From positions 1 to 11,847 of the forward strand of contig JAGLBF010000073.1 of assembly GCA_018260375.1 (NCBI GenBank): a stretch of 11,847 nucleotides of DNA, written 5' to 3'. Each line of letters begins with the position of its first letter. The stretch's first letter is position 1. The notes beneath the pieces are model-generated. The model was given only the letters and a program-made list of their open reading frames with translations. It did not search any database and had not been told where the DNA came from. The position numbers and the translations under genes are program-made. Below, in pieces: positions 1-5,670 of the stretch. The stretch is from Deinococcus sp. Lineage in GTDB: Bacteria > Deinococcota > Deinococci > Deinococcales > Deinococcaceae.

Positions 1-81
1 GGGAACAGCATACGGACTGCGCGGTATGGAGCCGCAGGCGGCGCTTTTCCGACTATGGTGGAATGGAGCGGCAGTCCGTAT
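1..81 (+). repeat. Dispersed 135-bp repeat, copy A (right part only)
   Basis: This matches the right-hand 80 bp of the full copies at 8416-8550 and 10263-10397 almost base for base, and ends in CCGTAT like them. Its left part lies outside the window. It also contains a self-contained smaller unit: ATACGGACTGC at 10-20 is the exact reverse complement of GCAGTCCGTAT at 71-81. Positions 10-81 therefore look like a 72-bp inverted-repeat element nested in the larger one. Inside is a short palindrome, GCCGC-AG-GCGGC. It lies downstream of the lpt operon and encodes no protein I can support. It resembles the small non-coding repeats of Deinococcus genomes; the family assignment is an inference. Confidence 0.85.
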
Positions 82-102
82 GAAATGCAGCGCAGTCGGT
101 AT
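82..102 (+). repeat. Diverged tandem duplicate of the repeat's right end
   Basis: The 21 bases here align with the preceding 21 bases (61-81, the right end of copy A) at 15 of 21 positions, including a shared GCAGTC and a terminal GTAT. It reads as a second, degraded terminus directly abutting the first. Copies B and C do not have it. Confidence 0.5.
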
Positions 103-173
103 AACGGCGTTTAAACGTGCATCCAGAACGTACCAACACTTTTGCCAAGAACTCTTTGCCGCAGCTCACAACC

Positions 174-1328
174 CTACCTTCTGGCGGCAACCCACAGCAG
201 CGCCGCTCCTGCCAGCACATACAGCGCGTTGGGAAGCCAGGCGGCCAGTACAGGATTCAGGGCGCCGTTTTCGCCCATCACCCTGAACACGCTCCAGGTG
301 GCGTAGTATAAAAAGGTGAGCAGCAGCACCCACACCAGCCCGATATTCAAACTGCTACGAAAGGAAAAGAGGGCGAGCGACACCGCAAAAAAGGCCATGC
401 AAAGTGCGGCGAGTGGCTCGGCAAATTTGCGCTGCAAGGCGGTGTATTCCTGCGGGGCGCTGACATTCCGGGCTCGGTAGGCCGCCACTTTGCTCAGCAG
501 CTCAGGCAAGGGCAGATAAATAGGCTTGAGGTCGCCCGCGCCGCCAAAGCTGGCCTGCAAATCCTGCACAGGTAAACGGCCGCGCTCAAAGCTCAGCACT
601 GTACTGGGACGGTCGTTTTGGTAGGTGATGCGCTGACCGTTATACAGCTCTAACACATTGCTGCCCGGAGCAAGCCGCCCGCGCTCGGCGCTGATGACCT
701 CGCGGGCCAGTTGACCATTGCGCAGCGTGATGATGCTGAGACCGCGCAACTCGCCGCCCTTTTCCATGTGGGCAATGCTGATGGCCCGCCCATAAGCGTC
801 GCGCAGCACCAGGGATTTGGCTCCGTCTTCAGCGGGTGCGCCTTGGCCGTCACCAGAGTCGCCCGCTGCACTGCCTGCTGACGCACTGCCCAGGCCAGCG
901 ACACGGGGATTGTCAAGCACGATGTCGCGCTGCACGCCCAGCGCACTGACCTTGCTGCGCGGCACCAGGCCCTCATTCACCGCAAACGACAGCACACTAA
1001 CCAGCACGCCCAGGGCAATCACAGGCCAAAAGAGCCGCAACGGAGACACGCCGCCTGCCTCTAGCGCTTTTATTTCCGAGTCAGATGACAGCCGTGACAA
1101 GCCCAGCAAAGTGGCAAACAGCAGGGCAATGGGCAAGCCGCGCCCCAGCGCTTCTGGCAGTTGCAAGGCGACCAGTTGAGCGACCAGCACAGGCTTAGCC
1201 CCTTTGGCCAGCAGCGGTGCGATGATTTCTTGCAAGGCCCCCAGCACCAGCAGCATGATGATGACCACCAGCCCGGCAAACAGGTAAGGCAAGATTTCTT
1301 CAAACAGATAACGGGTGAGGCGCCTCAT
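174..1328 (-). CDS. LptF/LptG family permease, second gene of pair (LptG-like)
   Basis: An inner-membrane permease of the YjgP/YjgQ (LptF/LptG) family, 384 aa. Family members form the transmembrane part of the LptB2FG ABC transporter, which extracts lipopolysaccharide from the inner membrane. Six hydrophobic segments are visible at about 13-36, 62-80, 99-117, 303-323, 328-347 and 356-380. A large periplasmic domain lies between the third and fourth. The family cytoplasmic motif SSDSEIKALEAGGVSPLRL is at 81-99. Residues about 147-171 are a Gly/Ala/Ser/Asp-rich insert, probably a flexible loop. The ATG start has an AGGTGA Shine-Dalgarno site 6 nt upstream, and 67 bp separate it from the upstream paralogue, so both probably share one transcript. 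The family is certain. Calling it LptG rather than LptF rests only on gene order, and the substrate is open because deinococci are reported to lack classical LPS. Confidence 0.92.
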   Translation of the reverse strand: MRRLTRYLFEEILPYLFAGLVVIIMLLVLGALQEIIAPLLAKGAKPVLVAQLVALQLPEALGRGLPIALLFATLLGLSRLSSDSEIKALEAGGVSPLRLFWPVIALGVLVSVLSFAVNEGLVPRSKVSALGVQRDIVLDNPRVAGLGSASAGSAAGDSGDGQGAPAEDGAKSLVLRDAYGRAISIAHMEKGGELRGLSIITLRNGQLAREVISAERGRLAPGSNVLELYNGQRITYQNDRPSTVLSFERGRLPVQDLQASFGGAGDLKPIYLPLPELLSKVAAYRARNVSAPQEYTALQRKFAEPLAALCMAFFAVSLALFSFRSSLNIGLVWVLLLTFLYYATWSVFRVMGENGALNPVLAAWLPNALYVLAGAALLWVAARR

Positions 1329-1334
1329 ACACAG

Positions 1335-1340
1335 TCACCT
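1335..1340 (-). promoter_or_regulatory. Shine-Dalgarno site of the second lpt gene
   Basis: On the minus strand AGGTGA lies 6 nt before the ATG at 1328. This is the only gene start in the window that depends on a recognisable ribosome binding site instead of a close TANNNT box. That fits translation from within a polycistronic lpt mRNA. Confidence 0.6.
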
Positions 1341-1395
1341 GGAGCAAGCAAAAGAACCGGGGCTGACGGCTGAAGGAAAAGGGCAGCAAGCTGCA

Positions 1396-2475
1396 TTAAC
1401 GCAACCTCCAGACCAGATACAGGCCCAGTAACAAAAAGAGCAAGTTGGGCCACCAGGCCGCTGCTACGGCACCTAAAGCGCCTACCGCTGCCAGTTGGGG
1501 CATGGTGGAGTAGAGCGCGTAAAACGCCACCAAAAACAAAATGACAGCTCCTATTGCCCAGGCGCGGCTGTTGAGGCTCAGGCCCAGTGTGCCTGCTGCC
1601 AGCACAAAAATCAGCGGGCTAAAGCTATCCGCGAGGCGGCGCTGCAACTCAAAGGCGGCGCGGCGGCCCTCTTCGGTGTTGGGGGGCAGCTGCTGTATCT
1701 GCTGCCGCAATTCGTCCGAGGTGCTCTGCATGGTGGGGCGCGGCGGGCGGGCCATGTTGTCGTGCTGCGGCAAGGTTACAGGCTGGTCAAAGGTCTGAAT
1801 GTGCCCAGCAGCGTCTACAAAAGTGCCACTGGGAAGTATCCAGACTTGCTGGGCCGCGTCCCAGATACCGCCCTGCGCACTGTAAGTACCTTTCGGAGTA
1901 CGCACGACCACGCCCGTAAGCGTTGAGGTTTTGGCGGCATTGGGGCGGGTGGTATCGGCCCCAATCACCAAGCCCGCCGTGTACAGACTGCCGCCCTCGC
2001 TGTAGGCGTAGCTGTTGGTGGTGGGCGGCGGCACAGGCTGGTTAAACACCTGGGTATAAAAGGAGTCCCAGTATTTATGAAAGCCCGCTGGGGCCAGGTA
2101 GCTGGCGTTATAAAACACCACCACACCCACCAGGAGCGCCGGCACAAAAAGCGGCGTAATGAGGCGTAGAGGCCGCACACCGCTGGCGTACAGGGCTTTT
2201 ATTTCGCTGTCTTTGGCTAGTCGCCCGTAGGCGAGCAGCAGCGCAAAAGGTACCGCGACCACCAGGCAGATGTTGAGAATGCGCGGCAGCATATAGCTGA
2301 GCAAGGTCAGCGCCTTGGCAATGCCGGTGTGATAGGTCATCAGTGTCCCCGCCGCGCCGCTGATAATGTCGGTCATTTGCAAAAAGTAAAACAGCAACAC
2401 CCCGCCCAGGTACATAGGCCAGACCTCGCGCAGAATGTAAGCAGATAGGCGGGAAACAGGCAAACGGGAAAACAC
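1396..2475 (-). CDS. LptF/LptG family permease, first gene of pair (LptF-like)
   Basis: A second YjgP/YjgQ-family inner-membrane permease, 359 aa, paralogous to the gene that follows it. Hydrophobic segments lie at about 20-38, 62-82, 103-122, 287-302, 305-325 and 340-357. The periplasmic domain spans roughly 123-285, and the family motif KDSEIKALYASGVRPLRL is at 88-105. Together the two would form the heterodimeric channel of an Lpt-type ABC exporter; no LptB ATPase or LptC gene is in the window. The start is taken as GTG at 2475 because TACACT lies 7 nt upstream, which suits a leaderless transcript, and the reading frame gives a normal cytoplasmic N-terminus before the first membrane helix. 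LptF versus LptG is assigned by order only. Confidence 0.92.
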   Translation of the reverse strand: MFSRLPVSRLSAYILREVWPMYLGGVLLFYFLQMTDIISGAAGTLMTYHTGIAKALTLLSYMLPRILNICLVVAVPFALLLAYGRLAKDSEIKALYASGVRPLRLITPLFVPALLVGVVVFYNASYLAPAGFHKYWDSFYTQVFNQPVPPPTTNSYAYSEGGSLYTAGLVIGADTTRPNAAKTSTLTGVVVRTPKGTYSAQGGIWDAAQQVWILPSGTFVDAAGHIQTFDQPVTLPQHDNMARPPRPTMQSTSDELRQQIQQLPPNTEEGRRAAFELQRRLADSFSPLIFVLAAGTLGLSLNSRAWAIGAVILFLVAFYALYSTMPQLAAVGALGAVAAAWWPNLLFLLLGLYLVWRLR

Positions 2476-2482
2476 GCCCCGC

Positions 2483-2488
2483 AGTGTA
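2483..2488 (-). promoter_or_regulatory. -10 element (TACACT) of the lpt operon, probably leaderless
   Basis: TACACT on the minus strand fits TANNNT and ends 7 nt before the GTG start at 2475. This spacing is typical of leaderless transcripts in Deinococcus. I see no convincing -35 box about 17 bp upstream and no Shine-Dalgarno site. Confidence 0.5.
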
Positions 2489-2538
2489 GCAAGTGGTGAG
2501 ATGTGAGAGGTGGGAGCAAAAGGATTGGAGCGGCTCTC

Positions 2539-2550
2539 ATACGGACTGCG
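2539..2550 (+). repeat. Isolated repeat terminus ATACGGACTGCG
   Basis: Twelve bases identical to the internal terminus of the dispersed repeat (10-21 in copy A, 10327-10338 in copy C). The preceding bases GATTGGAGCGG (2523-2533) also resemble the GAATGGAGCGG near the right end. No other part of the element is present, so this is probably a remnant in the lpt/mqnD divergent spacer. Confidence 0.55.
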
Positions 2551-2601
2551 CCTCTATACCACCGAACCCGTGCTGTTTCTTGTGGCTGTTGGCCTGCCCT
2601 G

Positions 2602-2630
2602 CTTGCACCCTGTTGTACCTGAGGTGCAAG
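2602..2630. promoter_or_regulatory. Perfect 8-bp inverted repeat in the lpt/mqnD spacer
   Basis: CTTGCACC (2602-2609) and its exact complement GGTGCAAG (2623-2630) flank a 13-nt centre. It sits between the two divergent promoters, so a regulator operator or an RNA hairpin are both possible. There is no T-tract, so it is unlikely to be an intrinsic terminator. Function is unknown. Confidence 0.4.
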
Positions 2631-2662
2631 TCGGCATCTTGTATAAGGTGGCTGCTGGGAGC

Positions 2663-2750
2663 GGTGATTCGGGCGGTACAGTGATTCGAGCAATACGGCG
2701 ATTTGGGCGGTACAGCGATTCTGGCAGTACAGTGATTTGGGCAGTACAGT
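2663..2750 (+). repeat. 17-bp tandem repeat array upstream of mqnD
   Basis: Four complete 17-bp units (2675-2691, 2692-2708, 2709-2725, 2726-2742) are flanked by a partial unit at 2663-2674 and another at 2743-2750. The consensus is about GGTACAGTGATTTGGGC. Each unit carries a TACAGT-like hexamer (TACAGT, TACGGC, TACAGC, TACAGT, TACAGT), and the last one is the probable -10 of mqnD. Because the unit is 17 bp and lacks stops, it opens all three frames on the minus strand, which creates spurious ORFs. Confidence 0.9.
2745..2750 (+). promoter_or_regulatory. -10 element (TACAGT) of mqnD, probably leaderless
   Basis: TACAGT ends 6 nt before the ATG at 2757 and is the last, partial unit of the 17-bp array. 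No Shine-Dalgarno sequence is present between it and the start codon. The short spacing fits leaderless transcription. Confidence 0.5.
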
Positions 2751-2756
2751 AACGAG

Positions 2757-3647
2757 ATGCCGCATTCATCTGACATAAACGCCAACATTCAGCCCACGGT
2801 GGCCCCAGCTTTGCAATTAGGGTATTCCTTTTGCCCCAACGATACCTTTATTTTTTACGCCCTGACGCACAACAAAGTCAGCAGCCCCGCGCCTATACAT
2901 GAGGTGCTAGAGGACGTGCAGACACTCAACGACTGGGCCAGGATTGCCCGCCTGCCCATGACCAAAATCAGCTACCGCGCCTACTTAGACAGGCTGCCCG
3001 ACTATATCGCTCTGCGCAGTGGCGGCGCACTAGGACGCGGGGTGGGGCCGCTGGTGGTGGCGCGGCCCGGGCAAGACCAGGATCTCAATGGGCAAGTGGT
3101 GCTCTCACCTGGGGCGCTGACTACGGCCGAGCTGCTGCTTCAAATGGTTTACCCCCAGGTTAGGCTGCTGCGCTGCCGCTACGACGACATTATGCCTGCT
3201 GTGGAGCGCGGCGAGTGGCAAGGCCAGCCTGTAGCGGCGGGCCTCATCATCCACGAGTCGCGCTTTACCTACCCGCAGCACGGCCTTATCAAGCTGCTTG
3301 ACCTGGGCCAGTGGTGGGAGGGTGACACAGGCTTGCCACTGCCGCTGGGGGCCATTTTGGTGCGGCGTGACCTGGGTGCACCGTTGCAGTGGGCGCTTAA
3401 CGAAGCGGTAAAAAATAGCCTAGCCTACGCTTACGCCCATCCCCAAGAACCTAGAGACTATATCCGCCAGCATGCCCTGGAGATGGCGGATGAGGTGATG
3501 CAAGCCCACATTGACCTGTACGTCAACGACATGTCGCGCGATGTCGGTGATGAGGGTGAAGCCGCCGTGCGCGAGTTGCAACGCCGTGCTGTGGCCCTAG
3601 GCGCCGCGCGGCCCAGCGATTTACCGCTGTTTGTAGCGCAGCAGTAA
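2757..3647 (+). CDS. mqnD: 1,4-dihydroxy-6-naphthoate synthase (MqnD)
   Basis: Catalyses conversion of cyclic dehypoxanthine futalosine to 1,4-dihydroxy-6-naphthoate, a late step of the futalosine route to menaquinone; cytosolic. The 296-aa protein has the periplasmic-binding-protein-like fold typical of MqnD. It starts with the family motif CPNDTFIFYAL (26-36), followed by LRSGGALGRGVGPLVV (86-101) and LIIHESRFTY (163-172). H166 corresponds to the conserved histidine proposed as general base in the Thermus enzyme. The usual SPCPNDT reads SFCPNDT here, a Pro-to-Phe change at residue 25. The N-terminus is about 15 residues longer than I recall for Thermus, but the ATG at 2757 is supported by TACAGT 6 nt upstream. 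The gene stands alone, divergent from the lpt operon, with no other mqn gene in view. Confidence 0.96.
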   Translation: MPHSSDINANIQPTVAPALQLGYSFCPNDTFIFYALTHNKVSSPAPIHEVLEDVQTLNDWARIARLPMTKISYRAYLDRLPDYIALRSGGALGRGVGPLVVARPGQDQDLNGQVVLSPGALTTAELLLQMVYPQVRLLRCRYDDIMPAVERGEWQGQPVAAGLIIHESRFTYPQHGLIKLLDLGQWWEGDTGLPLPLGAILVRRDLGAPLQWALNEAVKNSLAYAYAHPQEPRDYIRQHALEMADEVMQAHIDLYVNDMSRDVGDEGEAAVRELQRRAVALGAARPSDLPLFVAQQ

Positions 3648-3655
3648 AAGAGCGA

Positions 3656-3681
3656 ATACAGACTGCGCTCCATTCCAGCAC
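3656..3681 (-). repeat. Solo inverted terminus of the dispersed repeat
   Basis: ATACAGACTGCGCTCCATTCC and the following bases are the reverse complement of the right end of the dispersed repeat (compare 58-81). It begins 8 bp after the mqnD stop codon and matches 22 of 26 bases at 5574-5599, which sits 15 bp after the kinase stop. Both share a GCAC tail that full copies lack. No partner end is found, so this is a remnant or a separate short subfamily. Confidence 0.6.
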
Positions 3682-3695
3682 ACCCAGGAAGGCGT

Positions 3696-3737
3696 AGTCA
3701 GGAAAACACAGTCAAGGAAACACAGTCAGGAAAGTAC
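3696..3737 (+). repeat. 14-bp tandem repeat, three copies
   Basis: Units at 3696-3709, 3710-3723 and 3724-3737 follow AGTCAGGAAA(A/G)(C/T)AC with small changes, and a degenerate fourth follows at 3738-3751. It lies in the mqnD/kinase spacer, about 100 bp upstream of the kinase promoter. No coding function is apparent. Confidence 0.75.
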
Positions 3738-3837
3738 ATTCAGCAAGGCACCGACTGTGCAGCACTGATCATCAATATGGCTCAGAGGCATTTTCCCGCA
3801 CTCACATTTCTGTGGTTCTGGTCACCGCCTGGCGTTG

Positions 3838-3843
3838 TATCCT
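3838..3843 (+). promoter_or_regulatory. -10 element (TATCCT) of the histidine kinase gene
   Basis: TATCCT fits TANNNT and ends 8 nt before the GTG at 3852. It supports that start and a leaderless or nearly leaderless mRNA. I see no clear -35 box. Confidence 0.45.
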
Positions 3844-3851
3844 AAGCCCTT

Positions 3852-5558
3852 GTGAGTGCCCCCGCTTCCGCGCAACCCAAAAGCACACCCAGGGTGCGGG
3901 TGTCTTCATGGTTGCAGCCCAATTTGCGCCAGCGCCTGACCACCCTCTTTGCGGGGATGATGGCGGCTATATTGCTGGTGCTGGGTTTGGCGGTCATGAG
4001 CATTATGCACCGCAGCTTGGTCAGCAACATCAACCGCGACCTGGAAGACACCTATCGCCAGATTACGGGCCAAAACTTGCAACTGACCCAAACAGCGGGC
4101 ACCCCCACACCTGGTACTCAAGGCGGTTTTGGGCAGCTTGAGGCGCCCGAAGACGCGCCTTCTAGCTTTTTGCTCAACCCGCAGTACCACCCTCAAAGTG
4201 ACAATCTGACCTTGCTGCGGCGCAATTACCCCAACTACAGCCTGCAAATAGAGTGGACGGTGCAAGACAGTGCCAGTATGCAGTCACTGGTCTTGTCGCC
4301 TGAAACGCAAAAGGCTGAGCTGGAATTGGTTCGCCAGGTTGCAGACCAACTGCGCCAGACGGTGGGCATTGACCCCAACGTGCCTATAGTGCTGAGTGAT
4401 GACCAGCTTGCTCAGTTGCTGCTGCGCCCCGACCAGGGTCTGTACCTCAATATACCAGTCAAGGCCGCTTTTGCGCCGCCCAAGCCGCATCAGGTGCTGG
4501 TGCGCGTTGCCGACTTGCCGCACCGCAGCGCCGCTGACGGCTCTATAGTCACCGAAACCGCCATTATTTATGTGGGGCGCGACCTTCAGCCTACCCAAAA
4601 CACGCTGGCAACCTTGCGCAACCTGCTGCTGGTGATCGGTCTGGGCAGTGTGCTGCTGGGCGCAGTCATCGCTTACTTTCTGGCCGCTCGCACCCTCAGG
4701 CCACTGCTTGAGGTACAACAGGCCGCCGAGAATATTGACAGTCAGAGCCTCAGTAGCCGTGTGCCAGAGCCAACCCAGCACGACGAAGTACAGGGGCTGG
4801 CCCGCACCATCAACCGCATGCTCGACAGGCTAGAGCGCTCCTTTGAAGCCCAGCGCCGCTTTACCTCGGATGCCAGCCACGAGCTGCGTACCCCCGTTAC
4901 GGCGATCAGCGGGCACGCCAGCTACCTGATGCGCCGCACCGATCCCAGCGACAAGCAGCGCGAAAGCCTGGACATTATCGTCACCGAGTCTGAGCGGCTG
5001 AGCAACATGATTGCCAGCCTCCTTGACTTGGCCCGCTCAGACGGCGGGGTGATGCAGTTGCGGCGCGGGCCCGTATTTACTGAACACCTGCTAGGCGACA
5101 TTGCCCGCGAGTTGCAGCCGATTGCCCGCGAGCAGCATGCCAGACTAGAGGTCAACACCACCGGAACAGATGAGGTGCTAGAGGGCGACAGCGACCGCCT
5201 AAAGCAGGTGTTTATCAACCTGGTGAGCAACGCGCTCAAGGCCGGCTCAACCCAGGTAACCTTGCAAAGCCGCGCCGAGACAGGCCAACACGGTGAAGAC
5301 GGCGTGCGACTGAGCGTCTTTGATAACGGCCCAGGCATCGCCGCCGAGCACCTTGAGCGCCTCTTTGACCGCTTTTACCGTGTAGAAGAGTCGCGCAGCC
5401 GCGACCAAGGCGGTGCGGGCCTAGGTCTGGCGATTGCCCGAAGTATCGTTGACGCGCACCAGGGTCGTATCTGGTTTGAGAGCGTGCTGGGCGAGGGTAC
5501 AGCGGTGCATGTCTGGCTGCCACGCGGTGAGCTGGCACTAGATGACGACGTTGCGTAA
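3852..5558 (+). CDS. Membrane sensor histidine kinase (HAMP-HisKA-HATPase), orphan
   Basis: A two-component sensor kinase of 568 aa in the inner membrane. The first membrane helix is at about 30-52, the extracytoplasmic sensor region at about 53-254, and the second helix at about 256-278. A HAMP linker follows at about 279-331. The HisKA H-box ASHELRTPVTAI carries the phospho-acceptor H343. The HATPase_c domain shows an N-box NLVSNALKAG (N456, N460), a G1 box DNGPGI (D491), an F-box LFDRFYR, and a G2 box GGAGLGLAIA (near G521). All catalytic motifs look intact, so it should be active. The sensor region matches nothing I recognise. The gene is flanked by unrelated mqnD and a convergent protease, and no response regulator is present, so partner and stimulus cannot be inferred from context. 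The GTG start is chosen from the TATCCT box 8 nt upstream and a suitable cytoplasmic N-terminus. Confidence 0.95.
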   Translation: MSAPASAQPKSTPRVRVSSWLQPNLRQRLTTLFAGMMAAILLVLGLAVMSIMHRSLVSNINRDLEDTYRQITGQNLQLTQTAGTPTPGTQGGFGQLEAPEDAPSSFLLNPQYHPQSDNLTLLRRNYPNYSLQIEWTVQDSASMQSLVLSPETQKAELELVRQVADQLRQTVGIDPNVPIVLSDDQLAQLLLRPDQGLYLNIPVKAAFAPPKPHQVLVRVADLPHRSAADGSIVTETAIIYVGRDLQPTQNTLATLRNLLLVIGLGSVLLGAVIAYFLAARTLRPLLEVQQAAENIDSQSLSSRVPEPTQHDEVQGLARTINRMLDRLERSFEAQRRFTSDASHELRTPVTAISGHASYLMRRTDPSDKQRESLDIIVTESERLSNMIASLLDLARSDGGVMQLRRGPVFTEHLLGDIARELQPIAREQHARLEVNTTGTDEVLEGDSDRLKQVFINLVSNALKAGSTQVTLQSRAETGQHGEDGVRLSVFDNGPGIAAEHLERLFDRFYRVEESRSRDQGGAGLGLAIARSIVDAHQGRIWFESVLGEGTAVHVWLPRGELALDDDVA

Positions 5559-5573
5559 GCGTCAGGTTGCCTA

Positions 5574-5599
5574 CTCCAGACTGCGCTTCATTTCAGCAC
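5574..5599 (-). repeat. Solo inverted terminus of the dispersed repeat, second copy
   Basis: This matches the remnant at 3656-3681 at 22 of 26 positions, in the same orientation, and includes the GCAC tail. It lies 15 bp after the kinase stop codon, in the 112-bp convergent spacer (5559-5670) shared with the protease gene. I see no clear intrinsic terminator in that spacer. A perfect 9-bp direct repeat, TCATTCACC, lies at 5651-5659 and 5661-5669. Confidence 0.5.
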
Positions 5600-5670
5600 C
5601 GTCTCAAAGGCGTCACCTGCGCCACTGCAAAGTCAGTATGAACCCGTCAATCATTCACCATCATTCACCG

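Noticed and set aside
108..117. CGTTTAAACG palindrome downstream of the lpt operon as a binding site
   Set aside because: A single 10-bp palindrome with no partner or promoter context is expected by chance at this scale.
2663..2750. CRISPR array
   Set aside because: The 17-bp units are contiguous with no unique spacers, and no cas genes are present.
2493..2752. Two plus-strand ORFs of 63 and 80 aa in the lpt/mqnD spacer
   Set aside because: They overlap each other, cover the repeat debris and tandem array, and have no recognisable motif or start signal.
2476..2756. Radiation/desiccation response motif typical of Deinococcus
   Set aside because: I looked for a TTATG-type palindrome ending in CATAA upstream of each gene and found none.
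2373..2788. Overlapping minus-strand ORFs with repeated Tyr/Pro/Arg/Cys-rich peptides upstream of mqnD
   Set aside because: The 17-bp unit lacks stops and shifts frame each copy, so it opens all frames on that strand. The peptides have no family features, and the ORFs run into real genes.
3812..4141. Possible response regulator fragment in front of the kinase
   Set aside because: The ORF overlaps the kinase in another frame and has no receiver or DNA-binding motifs.
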